In this document: positions 1 to 10,560 of the stretch, in pieces
Layout of the letters: every line of letters starts with the position of its first letter
Numbering within the stretch: the first letter of the stretch is position 1
Assembly (NCBI GenBank): GCA_015680685.1
Contig: MNCI01017697.1
Coordinates: 49,462 to 81,003 of the forward strand
Direction: 5' to 3'
DNA length: 31,542 nt
Source: Gnetum montanum
Lineage: Eukaryota > Streptophyta > Gnetopsida > Gnetales > Gnetaceae
The notes under the pieces: model-generated
What the model was told of the DNA's origin: nothing
Database searches by the model: none
The model's input: the letters and a program-made list of their open reading frames with translations, nothing else
Translations under genes and position numbers: made by a program

Positions 1-2489
1 AGAGAAGTTCCTAGGAAGATGATGAACTTTTATCCAATCGGTGATGACATGAGTTAACATGAGTGTATGTGTTGGGCACAGTGTTTGGTCTAAAGGGAGT
101 TCTGAAGTATTGATTGGTAATGAGGCATCTAAGGGATTAGCTGCTTGTGATTGCAAAGACTTAGTCGGACTGTTGGTTCTAAAGACAGGTCTTTTCTTCA
201 TGCAGTTTTCAGAATCAATAGTAGATTGAGAGTTAATAGCCCTCATAGTGTTACGTTGCTGCGGCTGGATAAGGAGCTCACCCTGCATAGCTGGAGCAAG
301 TGGTAATGGAGATATGGGTGGAAGAGATGCAGCCATATGAGAAGGATAGTATGTTTGTGAAACATCACCCCTAGGAGAAGGAGTCCTATAATACTCACGG
401 GCTTGGTAGTCAGGTTGAGGAGTAACGTGACTAGTAAAGTCACGTGGAGAGATTCACTACTGCACGTAATATCCATATGGGTCAGTTGACGGTAAGGATA
501 CTATTGCTGTGGTGGTGGCATTCCCCATGATTGTGGGTGCTACCACTATAGATACTACTCAATTGGTTGTGGGGGAGTTCCACTTGGATAATATGTTAAG
601 GGTTGGTGAAACTGTCTTAGGTTACCTTGAGGATAAGGTAACCTTTGAGGTGTTTGCCTTTTGTTTAATTATGGGTTGAGTGCATACACCCCAAACTCTT
701 GTAGATGTGAGATTATAGGGCAACATCCCTTAGGATGGTCATATTGGCATGTCTCACATTCACTATCATTTTTTTTATCTGAATCCACAACCTCTTCGAT
801 GATGGCAACTTTTCCCTTACCTTTGTTACATGCATATTCAACTTCTCTCTTTTTTCTCTTTTCACAATCAATACCTTGCTCTCTAGACTCCTCTACTATT
901 TTGAGAATGTTTTGAAATCTATAATCTATGGAGTCCCACATTCAGTCTACCTTTGCCGATACTTCTGATGCCAACTTTTGAATAGGCAAAGTTTTCCTAT
1001 TCACCATATCTTCGAGTGGTGACTCTTCTTCATCCTCACAAAATCTTACTCCCTTCTTTTGGAGGGAAGGATCTTTGTTATATTCTTCCACACTCTCTCT
1101 TTTCCTTAGCTCACCTTCCTCTTTAGCAACTTGCTCCAATAATATTTGTACTTGATGGGCCCTAAGCTCAGATATTCTTCTTTGGGCATAAGTCCCAAGG
1201 GTTCTTTGCATTTCATGCGTAAGCCCATCTATGAGATGGCATAGTTGATTCCTCTACGAATAACCATGGCTAGGACAACAATGTAATAGTGCATAATATT
1301 AGCCCATGGCAACATCTAAGGGTTCATGTCCTCCTTGTTTCCATCCTTTGATTTGCTTTCGCAGGTTGGACAGTCAAGAGTATGTTTGGTACTTATCGTT
1401 GAACAATTCTAACATGGTACTCCACCTACGTATGGATTTTGGTTCTAAAGACTGGAACCTTCTCTCCACTTCTTTAACTAGTGTCTGTGGGAACAACTTT
1501 AGTTTTTGCCATTAGTTTTCTATGTTTTGTAAGGCACATGTAACATGAAATTCTTGTAGATGATTTTGAGGATTAGTGTTGTATCCCCCTTCAAATTGTG
1601 GGATATTGTTCATGTCTAATCTCTTGATCCTACTACCTTTTTGGTGCCTTGTTAGAACTTTAATAGCCTCGATTATGTCTAGCATACTTCGGGTGGCAAG
1701 TAGGGGTTCATCGTGATCATACTATCTATGGTGTCTATGATGCCTATGTAATTCCCTACTTTCCCCCCTTTCATGATGAGTTTCTCTAGAATGCCCTCGT
1801 TCCCTTTCTCGACTATTTCATCTGTGACCTCTATTCTGCTTACTATTATCCTCAAGGTCTTTTCCTTTATGACTGTGTCTAGATCCTAAAGGAGAGGGTG
1901 AAGGAGATGATGAAGGTGAAGAAGAAGAAGGATCATCACCATGATAATTCTTGCTTTCTTCTCTTCGGTGGTCACATCCTCAATCACGGTTACGATTGGA
2001 ATGTCCATCTTGGTCATGTGTTCATGTTCCTTTTTCAAATCCTTTGTGTCTGTTAGTACTAGAATATGGGTTATGGATGGTTGAGTGAAGATTTTGATAC
2101 ACAACCCCTTGACTGAAGTCAATGGGAGGAACATCATTATGTGGGAGACTTCCTGAGGCAGGTTCACCATCCTCATTTTCAATTATGACATATGGGACAT
2201 TTTGAGACAACTTTCCCTTCATGGATTTATGATGTATCTCTTGTTATAGATCCCTTTGATGTTGTGCCTCCATGGGCTAATACTCTCTTGAGTCATGATC
2301 ATGCACAATGTACTTTGCTTGTAAGTGTTGCATACCAATTCGTGTGAGATCATGAAGAAGCATGCTCGGGATTGAGCGATCAGGAGGTAACACTATGTTA
2401 CCTTCTAAATCACACCAATGCAATTGTTCATCCTTGTGGAGGATAAAGGTAAATTTTGGTATATACTCATCAGAATGAATGTATACCAT
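1..2489 (-). pseudogene. gag: gag polyprotein remnant of element A
   Basis: Capsid/nucleocapsid precursor of the element, broken by stops and shifts. Start chosen at 2489 (MVYIHSDEY), which aligns with the D gag start at 15997. In order: an N-terminal conserved domain (2277-2489); an acidic, Ser-rich linker (about 1830-2222); a retrotransposon-gag core (about 1260-1560) with the W..L.ELFNDKYQ-type pattern followed by KGWKQG and EPLD; a charged helical part (942-1211); a short Cys/His knuckle at 717-758 (C-x2-C-x3-H-x4-C); then a Pro/Gln/Tyr-rich tail (1-668) leading to the gag-protease junction at the window edge. Between 1 and 459 one frame is open. Virus-like-particle formation is the known role of the family; this copy cannot make full-length protein. 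Confidence 0.85.
717..758 (-). other. Cys/His zinc-knuckle-like motif in element A gag
   Basis: Reads CETCQYDHPKGCCP. The spacing C-x2-C-x3-H-x4-C (or x3-C) is one residue shorter than the usual retroviral C-x2-C-x4-H-x4-C. The same spacing is present in element D (17664-17705), so it is a family trait rather than damage. Probably binds nucleic acid as part of the nucleocapsid. Confidence 0.6.
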
Positions 2490-2713
2490 GTGAAACTATT
2501 GAGGGACTGGTGGATTATCATGTGTACTACACCTCTGATTGTTCCCTGTATCAGACCTAGGTAGTGAAACACTCTCGTAAAAAGAAGGAGACATAATTGT
2601 CTATTCAGTGTGCAATATTCTTCTCTTTAATAATTGTAAGATAACCAACCCTAAGGGTTCATTCCAATGATTATAAGGATTTCCTAAGTTTTAATTAGCA
2701 CACAATCAACAAA

Positions 2714-2732
2714 GTCCCTAGCAATGGCGCCA
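2714..2732 (-). other. Primer-binding site of element A (tRNA-Asp type)
   Basis: Minus-strand sequence TGGCGCCATTGCTAGGGAC starts one base after the LTR end. It closely matches the tRNA-Asp-type PBS (TGGCGCCGTTGCCGGGGA) known from Athila elements, with transitions only. It is the best preserved of the three tRNA-Asp PBS copies in the window. Confidence 0.85.
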
Positions 2733-2733
2733 A

Positions 2734-3571
2734 TGATGAGTGGCAAGGTATCCCTACACTCAACCATATGAATACGAGTGTACATGCACGATTTGATTGA
2801 ATTCCAAGGACTAAGTGCTTATGCACCTTTGTGGAACAAGGATGGGTTAGTCAATCGTTTTCTTCTCAAGCTTACTTTTATGGCATGATTGTATGGTTAA
2901 GTAAACTTGAGGTATATGATTTTTATAGTTTCTTATGTTTTTATGTCCTAGTGCTACAAAGATATGAGAGAGATAACTAAGTAACTAATTTAATTTAACT
3001 AATCAACTATGCTTTAACTAGTCCTAACACTAGCATCCGTTCTCACTTACCATACACATCCTGAACCAGTGCAACACTATAAAGATTACCAAACGCTAAT
3101 CATTATTAGGTTACCAAGCGTTACATGCATGCTCAAAGTGGTCGTACTGAGTGTGCTTACTTAGGCGAGCTGTAGGGTGAGAGAGGGAACATTAATTAGC
3201 TAAGGAAAGCATTAAGTAACAGTAATTAACATTAATTAATCTATTCTAAATGTTGCAAGGTTTATCACAAAGTTTTTCTTTATTTCCATACACAAGGTGT
3301 GCTTAGGTACACAATGCTCGAATAAAGATCTATTCACTTTATGACTCCTACTACAGGCATGTAGAAATAATTCTAACTCTGAGAGGGAGAAAAGGCAAGA
3401 GTTTGGGCAAGGGTCTAACTAATCTATTACCAAAACAAATGCACCCACCTCTTATTTATAGGCAACAAGGTAGGTCCCAATATCGAATACTCGATATCAC
3501 GTGGAAGGCTGTGATATCGCGAACCCAATATTGTGGATACGATATCATAGTCCCAATATCGCAGTTCATCA
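2734..3571 (-). repeat. 5' LTR of element A
   Basis: An 838-bp LTR with terminal inverted repeats TGATGA/TCATCA, as in element D. The inner end is set by the adjacent tRNA-Asp PBS. The outer end is the TCATCA at 3566-3571, next to which the unrelated tandem array begins. The U5 side aligns with the D LTR (shared CATATGGTTGAGTGTAGGG near the inner end). U3 has a TATA box at 3453-3460 (minus strand) and a 14-bp periodic array upstream of it. The partner 3' LTR is outside the window, so no target-site duplication can be checked; the outside flank is CTTGC. Confidence 0.88.
3453..3560 (-). promoter_or_regulatory. Element A U3 promoter: 14-bp repeats, G-box, TATA box
   Basis: On the minus strand the sequence reads in 14-base units beginning GATATTGGGACTAT, GATATCGTATCCAC and AATATTGGGTTCGC, then GATATC units at 3518 (20 bases), 3498 and 3484. 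TATAAATA follows at 3460-3453. A CACGTG G-box core, a known plant bZIP/bHLH site, lies at 3498-3503 inside the array. The arrangement suggests an enhancer array plus core promoter for the element transcript. Activity is not shown by sequence. Confidence 0.7.
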
Positions 3572-5455
3572 CTTGCATAAGGTAGCATTGCCTTAGGCTA
3601 GCCTATGCAACCTGTAGAGCATGTGGCAAAAGTTCCTCTTTTTTAACTTTTAAAGTAGTAATATAAAAAAAATCAACATACAAAAGTGTCTATGTAGCTC
3701 TAAACACCCAAGGAATCCATTTGAAGTATGTTTTTTAGTAGAGTAGTGATAAATCCAATTTAGAACATAGAATCCAATTTAGTAATGAGTCTCCATGGTC
3801 AAATTAGTTTTAAAAAGTAAAAAAAAAACTATTTCCCTATAGAAAGAAAAATAGAGAATTTTTCTTATTTTATTTTTACTTTCATTTTTTTATGTTTAGA
3901 AAGAGAAATTATTAGTTTTCTTCCTCATATGCTATGTATCATGTGAAGTTTGCAAATAGTAATCTTCATGTGTATGGAATTTAGTTTTTTCAAGCATAAA
4001 AACCTAAGAATGGAAATTTCCATGTGTAATTTTGATGTGTCCTTTTATGCTAATTATATGTGCTTGTATGTTGGCCAATGTAAATATTTGGGTTTTATCA
4101 TAAAAACTTAAGGATGGAAATTTTCATGCAATTTTTTATATGTGCTTTTAAGGCTAGCATATAAATTTTTATGCTAGGTAGCGTAAAAATGTTTGTCTCA
4201 ATGTAAAAATTTAGAAATCTCCATGGCACAAGGGATGTTGCATGGCATAGCAGAGGGGAAGCTAGCAACACGATGCAGGAGTTTCAAGTGCGGTCAGAGT
4301 GTGTGACATGGGAAACATTCACCAATAGTGGCCCAATGTAGTGTAGGGGGTCAAGGTGATAGAGGATACTACAGCATGCTGCACAATCCTGAGGTGTGTA
4401 CTACGCAAGGTAGGATGGCCTTAGTCTGGCCTACACAACCTATAGACCATGTGGCAAAAGTTCCTCTTTTTTAACTTTTAAAGTAGCAATCTAAAAAAAT
4501 TAGCATCCAGAAGTGTCTGTGTAGTTCTAGACATCCAAGGAATCCATTTGAAGTAATGTTTTTTAGTAAAGTAGTGATAAATCCAATTTAGAACATAGAA
4601 TCCAATTTAGTAATGAATTTGCATGGTCAAATTAGTTTTAAAAAGTCAAAAAAATTACTATTTCCCTATAGAAAGAAAAATAGAGAATTTTTCTTATTTT
4701 ATTTCTACTTCCATTTTTTTAACTTTAGAAAGCGAAATTGTTAGTTTTCTGCCTCACATGCTATGTATCATGTGAAGTATGAAAATAATAACTTTCATGT
4801 GTATGGAATTTATTTTTCTCAAGTGTAAAAACCCAAGAATGGAAATTTCCATGTGTAATTTTGATGCGTGCTTTTATGTTGATTATATGTGCTTGTATGC
4901 TGGCCAATGTAAATATTTGGGTTTTAGCTTAAAAACTTAAGGATGGAAATTTCCATGCACTTTTTTATATGTGCTTTTAAGTCTAGCATATATAAGTTTT
5001 ATGCTAGGTAGTGTAAAAATGTTGATCTCAATGTCAAAATTTAGAAATCTCCATGGCACAAGGAATGTTGTGTGGCATAGTAAAGGGGAAGCTAGCAACA
5101 TGATGTAAGGGTTTTAAGTGCAATCAGAGTGTGGGACATGGGAATCATTCACCACTAGTGGCCCAATGTATTATAGGGGGTCAAGGTAACAGAGGATACT
5201 ACAACATGCTACACAATCTTGATGTGCATAGCCCTTAACGAGCTTGCACGGCCCTACGCAAGTTAGCATGGCCTTAGGCTGACCTACGTAACCCATAGAC
5301 CATGTGGCAAAAGTTCCTCTTTTTTTAACTTTTAAAGTAGTAATATAAAAAATCATCATACAGAAGTGTCTGTGTAGCTCTAGACACCCAAGGAATCCAT
5401 TTGAACTAATGTTTTTTAGTAAAGTAGTGATAAATCCAATTTAGAACGTAGAATC
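3572..5455. repeat. Head-to-tail tandem array, unit about 830-850 bp, 2.2 copies
   Basis: The marker ATGTGGCAAAAGTTCCTCTT recurs at 3621, 4449 and 5302, giving spacings of 828 and 853. Copy 1 starts at about 3575, copy 2 at about 4405, and copy 3 starts at about 5258 and stops at about 5455. The 25-bp difference is mostly an extra segment near the end of copy 2 (about 5227-5252). Each unit contains an internal near-duplication of about 58 bp (in copy 1, 3995-4052 and 4099-4156, both AAAAAC-T-AG-ATGGAAATTT-like). No ORF of note. Direct tandem copies without internal sequence argue against an LTR pair. Copy 1 begins directly at the outer end of the element A LTR, so the array probably continued to the left before A inserted. 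Confidence 0.85.
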
Positions 5456-6796
5456 CTTTGTATGCTCCAAGGAATAATACATATTTTCTAGTCAATTTGT
5501 CATAATTCTTGCACCTCTATGACAAGCCTAAGAATTTTCTTTCTTCTAAGACATTGCTTAGGGCATGTTTTTTGTTTATTTCTTGGCAAGTTGTAGTTTG
5601 TGGATCATTTACTTTCAATGCTAATGAACATTTTGTTTCTTTTAAACATCAAGATTGTGACATGCTTATTTGTATATCTATTATGCCATGCCTAATTAAT
5701 TAAGTACACATTGTAATAAGGATTTACTTCATGGTTCCATTGCATAAGATTTGAGATTGCAAGTGTTTGGTTATGATGTCATTTATTAATTATTACACAT
5801 TTTGTTGCTATTTAAGATTGCAATGATGTTTGATGTCTCAAGGTTATAAAAACCACTCAAATTCAAAGCTTTATGTTGCACACAAGTGCATCAAACCTCA
5901 AGTTAAGCATGTTACATGTAGATGCATAAGATCCAAATTTTTCATATTTTAAGACTAAATCTAATAAGGTTTTCCAATGGATTAGATTGATTTACTAGTG
6001 ACTAGTGTTTTAGACTTCCACAAATATTGATTCTACCAATTACCAAATAATAACAACTACCTCAAGATAAATAGAAAAGGTCCAAATAACCCCCTTGAAT
6101 GAGAACTTATCATGAAAAAAGGGCTAGCACAAAACATGGAACGATGAGAAGATAATGTTAGATAGTGTCCATTTTCTTATCATAGGAATTCCTAGGCCTA
6201 TGCTACCTCATGTACCAAAGGATGGAAATTAAACTTGCTATGAATATAATCTTCATGATGGTGTTGTAAAAGAAAATGTAGTTGGTGAAAAAATCAAGAT
6301 AACAAGTAATAAAGACTATAGCATAGAGCCCATGTGTCTTTAGTGAAATCCTTGCTTCATGGTATTTCTTCATTGCCTAAAGAAAATACTAAGAGCTAAA
6401 CCCTGAATCAACCCTACATTTGATCCCTACTTTATCTTTGTGGTATTTCAAATGTAGATCAACTGAGCTAAACCCTAATTCAAAGATGTGATTCAAAAGA
6501 CTAAGCATGGAAATATATCCTTGGCTTCAGAAAAGCTTCATGTTTCCATGATGAACGTAAGTGATGGTATTTGCAAATGAAGGAGGAAATAGAGGATGGG
6601 AACAACAACTTGCAATTAGATTTGCAGATTTTAGAGCTAGCAAGAGTTTTCTTTGCATAAAAGGCTATGAATTGAAACAATAAGGCTATGAAGTAAGGTT
6701 TGGTAATAAAATGAAAATGTAAAAGTGTGAACCAATGCATAACAAGTCATAATGTGCACATAAGAGAAACAAAATAAAGGCTATAAAATCATCAAT
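5456..6796. other. AT-rich stretch without a recognisable gene
   Basis: Only short ORFs with no recognisable motif. A small inverted repeat (CTACATTTGA at about 6414 and TCAAATGTAG at about 6449) lies between two copies of GAGCTAAACCCT (about 6392 and 6462). No LTR ends, PBS or polymerase motifs were found on either strand. Confidence 0.5.
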
Positions 6797-6965
6797 TAGC
6801 ATGACTTTACTAGTTTGAAATCCTGATAGGCCATTATGCTACCAGCTTTATGCCTTTGCGGGTTGTGATGTTGCTAGTTTTAGGCCTTAATGGGCCATGG
6901 AATTACTAGTTTTAGGACTTAGTGGGCCATGGTGTTCCCAGTTTTAGGCCTTAGTAGGCCATGAC
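6797..6965. repeat. 32-bp minisatellite, five copies plus a partial
   Basis: Five consecutive 32-base units start at 6797, 6829, 6861, 6893 and 6925, followed by a nine-base sixth start at 6957. The typical unit begins GGCCATGG and contains CTAGTTTTAGGCCTTAGT. The first unit is the most degenerate, the third and fourth the most alike. Units are directly abutting, with no spacers. Confidence 0.85.
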
Positions 6966-7210
6966 CACATCTTTCTAGCAAGTCTGAAATGCTCTTGAAA
7001 GAGCATATAAGGACAAAATAAATAATGAAACATGATACAAGGTTGCAAAGGTAAAAAAATGCCTATTGAAAAAAGAGGGGATAAGACATTTACTATGAAC
7101 CTGTTGTTTGATCTCTGATAGATCAAAGAATCATTTTTGTATAATTGTATGCTCACCATCTTTCCTATTTAGCATGGCAAGTTATAGAAATTTTTGTTGG
7201 TTGTCAAGTG

Positions 7211-7732
7211 TTATAGAGTTGGTATTGCTAGCATCATTGTTTTTCTTATTGTTGGCTCGAGTCTGAGCATTAGGAGTTTCCTCTTGAAACTCCGCCTTTG
7301 AACCTTGATTGATGTTGACATAGTTAACTGAAGACAACAACACATTGCCCCCATGTGAACAATTTCACCACCCTCATATGGTAAGTGAACCTCATGATGT
7401 ATAAAAGATGAGACTATGTGAAGCTTAGCCAACCATGACCTTCCTAGGATCAAGTTAAAGTTGGGTGTCTCTTCAACCACTAGGAAGTTAGTGAATGTAA
7501 GGAATTTCTCATTGGCTATGAAATCCAAGGAGATAGAACCTCACATTGGTACTTGTAACCCATTAAATGACTTGAATGCTAAGGTAGTGGTTTCTTGGAT
7601 GTTCTTGGTTAAGCCTAGTTTCTCAACAATGGTGTATGATATCACATTGGTTACTACCCCATCATCCACATGAACATGATGAACCTTGTACCTACTAACA
7701 TGTATAGTAATGAGAAGAAGAGCAAATAGCAC
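7211..7732 (-). pseudogene. Aspartic protease remnant of element B
   Basis: Retropepsin-like domain that would release gag and pol proteins. The piece at 7541-7732 has the active-site region HVDDGVVTNVIS, keeping the catalytic Asp and the Gly of the D-x-G signature, followed by a KLGL helix. The piece at 7211-7528 has FNLILGRSWLAKLHIVSSF, the second conserved block (ILGRPWL in relatives). The two pieces lie in different frames, so at least one indel separates them. Loose gag-pol linker-like sequence continues to about 7170. Domain order after gag and the Tat-type residues make the call fairly safe. Confidence 0.78.
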
Positions 7733-8218
7733 TTCTCCTTTTCAAGAGTTAATCTTCACCTCATTTTCATGAAAGGTTAGCATGGGTTGGTGTCCATTTC
7801 CCGTAGGCAACGCTTGCTCAATGATAGAGTGGATGGAATTTTTATTGGTAAGCATGTCTCCATTCATAGGGATAGAAGTCAATACTTAAGCTAGTGCATC
7901 ATTCTAAGTAGGAGAAGTCATGACCAAGTTGTATAGGTTCAATAATGTGTTCTTTTGTTTCAGGGACTATTTGGCTTGTTCCATTGTTGCAAGGAAATTC
8001 TTTCCCTTAACATATGATACTTTAGCCCTAGTGGTCATAATTTCCTCCATGATTCCTAGAGTTTATGACTTAGGTTTTGGTGTATGTGCCTTGGATCCTT
8101 TGTCCATGGGTGTAGCCAATCTTGTTGTAGGTCTTGGCAGGTTAGCTTGTTTTAAAGCCTTTTCTTGTTAGTTATCTTTAGTGGGCTTAGTTGTTGGTTT
8201 GGTAATAGGTTGTTTTTG

Positions 8219-8629
8219 TCACTGTTGTGTTGAAGGTTTCTTACTAACCGTTGAGATATTGGCCATTATAGGTGATCTTTGATCATGTTTTGTTGCATGT
8301 TTTCTTATTAAAGAAAAAGGAACCAAGATAACAAATGGTTTCTTAAACTTAGAAGGATTGGTAACTTGTTGATTGCATTGTGATGTTGATGCCACTAAAG
8401 TTGGGACATGTATGATGAAAGATTTCTTAGGGGCCAAGGGAGGTGGTGACCGTATGATGAAGGGCTCTCTAAGCTTTGTGTTTTGAGGTTGCAATGGTAC
8501 TTTGATGATAAATGGTTTCCTGGGAGTATTAGACCATTTGGTTTCTTTGAATGTGGCTATAGTATAGGAGTTATTGTTGGGACTTAAAGAGTTGGGCTCA
8601 TTCAACACCAACTCTCCATAGTCGATCAT
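8219..8629 (-). pseudogene. Gag-protease linker of element B with FII-x-VP repeats
   Basis: An open 136-codon segment on the minus strand starting MIDYGELVLNEPN, directly following the zinc-finger-like block of gag, with a stop between (CTC-TAG region near 8632). It carries four copies of a nine-residue motif: RKPFIIKVP (residues 37-45), REPFIIRSP (54-62), KKSFIIHVP (68-76) and KKPFVILVP (97-104), spaced 17, 14 and 29 residues. Otherwise low-complexity, basic and Pro-rich. It could be a flexible spacer or late domain of gag. No enzymatic motif is visible. Confidence 0.6.
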
Positions 8630-8639
8630 CTTCTAGAGG

Positions 8640-10560
8640 TCATCCTTTAATGCTACACAAATATTCGTGTCATGATTGACTATTTGATGATAATGGTAAA
8701 ACCTATCCAATATGAAGTCCTTGGTAGCTTTGAATCATCTTTGGTTTCTATCATTAGATCTCTAACTATGGTCACAAATACGATCATACCTCTTGAGAGC
8801 TTCCTCAAATAGTTGTTTATGTTGTATATGATTATCTTTAAGTAATTATTCTTAAAGCTTAGAGGGCTTCATTGGTAACCTATCATATTTTGATTTATTC
8901 TTGCATCCAAATTTTGATCTTGATTAATTTGGAGTGTAGAAAGTAGACAATTTTGATGAGTTAGAAGATGTACTGTGTGACAATGATCCCCACTTCACTT
9001 CTTGTTTTGACTCCTTGGATAATTTAACCATGACTACATGTTCATGTCTAGTTTTATTCCCATTCTTCTTTGTGTATCGATTTTTATAGGCACATAGGCT
9101 AGATTATTACTTGTCTTAGCTACCTCCTCAATGTATTGGGTTTGTGAAAAGGCTTGGCTTAGTAATTAAGGCTCTAAGTAGTAGAGCTTTGACTTGATGC
9201 AATCATTTACTACTTCCTTAAAGATGGCCAAGAGGTGAGTTTTAGAGATAGTCTTTGGAATCTCATTGAGCATTGAATTCCAACTCTGAATGAATCTTTT
9301 GATTGGTTCAAGCGGTTCCTACCTCACCTTAATCAATTGGTCTAAGGTGGCATCCAGCTTCAAGTTGTATCTAAAGTGGTTGATAAATTGGTTTATTATG
9401 TCCTCATAGAAAGAGATGGAACCCTTAGGCAAGGTTTAGTACTAGCCTAAAGCCTTAACCTTGAGGAACATAGGAAAATATGGAGTATTGTATGTGGCCA
9501 AGATTACAAAAAGAGGCACTCAAACCAAAAGATGAATGTGCATGAGGATCCCCTTCACTAGTGTATTTGGTGAAGTTTGGTATAGGCATGCCTATGAGTA
9601 ATGTTATTTGATTCACAATAGGGTTTATGAGATCATCATAGTAGAATTTTATAACCTTGATCATCTGACTTATACTAGCTTTGAGTTTCCTCAGCTCTTT
9701 GGTAAAGTCTTGGATCATTTGGAAGGCTTGATCCAAGCCTTGAAGCATCCTTGTAGGCTATCATGCTTGTATTGATGATTGAGGAGAAAGTTAAGTAACT
9801 TGAGGTAATTTGATTGCCATTGGTATAGATGGAAGAGGTTGCATGACAATCATTGCAAGTGGGTTGAACAATGAAAAAGAGGTTTGAGTTGGAACTTGTG
9901 ATAAGAAGGGGACAAAAGAAGTGTAGGAGGCTTGTGAGATTTGGGGCCCTAATGAGGGTTCCATTGGTATGACGAAGCGAGGTGGTAATGAAGACATCAC
10001 TAGGGCTAGGTGCATGGAACAAGATTAAGGGACAAAGGACATTGATGAGAATAATGAGGTAGATTGAGGTAAAGGCTATGCCTAATGCATGGTAATGATA
10101 GGTGTTGACCCAAACATGGTGGGATGAACACAAGAAAAAGAGGATTGAGCGACCTGTCCCACTAATGATGCAAGAGATGCAAAACTAGCACTAGTTGTTT
10201 AGGAAGTTGATTGTTGGAAAAGGCTCCCAATAAAAGTATCTCGCTCTGTTTTAGCTTCAAACTCATCTTGCTCCTCTTAGTGTTTATTTGAGCTAAGCTT
10301 CTAACTCCACTCATCAACATCTATGAGTTGTATTAGTATGTGTGCATAAGAGTCAGTGAAGGAGATATTGTCATAAGGCGATAGGATATATCTTTCCCCA
10401 TTCCAATTTATGATCTTGAATTGACAGTTAGCATCACATTCAAAATGTGATATGATCAAATCAGCTTGTATTTTGGCAATGACATAGCTATAAAACTTCT
10501 CATTGAACATCATGAAATCTGAGTCCTTGCCCCTCTATCTAAGTGATTATCTTCATTCTA
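8640..10560 (-). pseudogene. gag: gag remnant of element B
   Basis: Broken gag in several frames. The core at about 9240-9450 (minus) reads WYQTLPKGSISFYEDIINQF and continues with FRYNL, which fits the retrotransposon gag family (W..LP.GSI..... L...F...F). Upstream, 9455-9748 contains EGDPHAH, also common before that core, and 10301-10513 is a probable N-terminal part. At 8642-8702 a finger-like block reads YHYHQIVNHDTNICVALK; relatives have a Cys in the first position where this copy has Tyr (TAC, one G-to-A step). The segment 9675-10133 is open in a second, unrelated-looking frame that I take as a shadow. Confidence 0.72.

Larger units (their letters stand above)
1..3571 (-). mobile_element. 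Element A: 5' part of an Athila/Tat-like Ty3/gypsy LTR retrotransposon
   Basis: Read on the minus strand, this is a 5' LTR, a tRNA-Asp primer-binding site and a gag region that leaves the window at position 1. Its gag aligns along its length with that of element D on the plus strand (for example MLTHVITD at the left edge against MLTHIVSD at about 17946 in D), so the two are members of one family in opposite orientation. Protease, polymerase and the 3' LTR would lie left of the window. The coding region has stops and frame changes but keeps longer open stretches than C or D. The right end abuts a tandem array that it seems to interrupt. Confidence 0.88.

Noticed and set aside
669-915. Plus-strand ORF at 661-915
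   Set aside because: It is the antisense shadow of the element A gag zinc-knuckle region, which has clear homologues in the minus reading.
3572-5455. Pair of solo LTRs or an LTR element without internal region
   Set aside because: Three head-to-tail copies with no PBS, no TGATGA/TCATCA ends and no target duplication; a tandem array explains it better.
6380-6480. Telomere-like TAAACCCT
   Set aside because: Only two isolated occurrences inside GAGCTAAACCCT, not a tandem telomeric repeat.
6797-6965. CRISPR-like regularly spaced 32-bp repeats
   Set aside because: The units abut directly with no unique spacers, and the context is plant retroelement DNA; it is a minisatellite.
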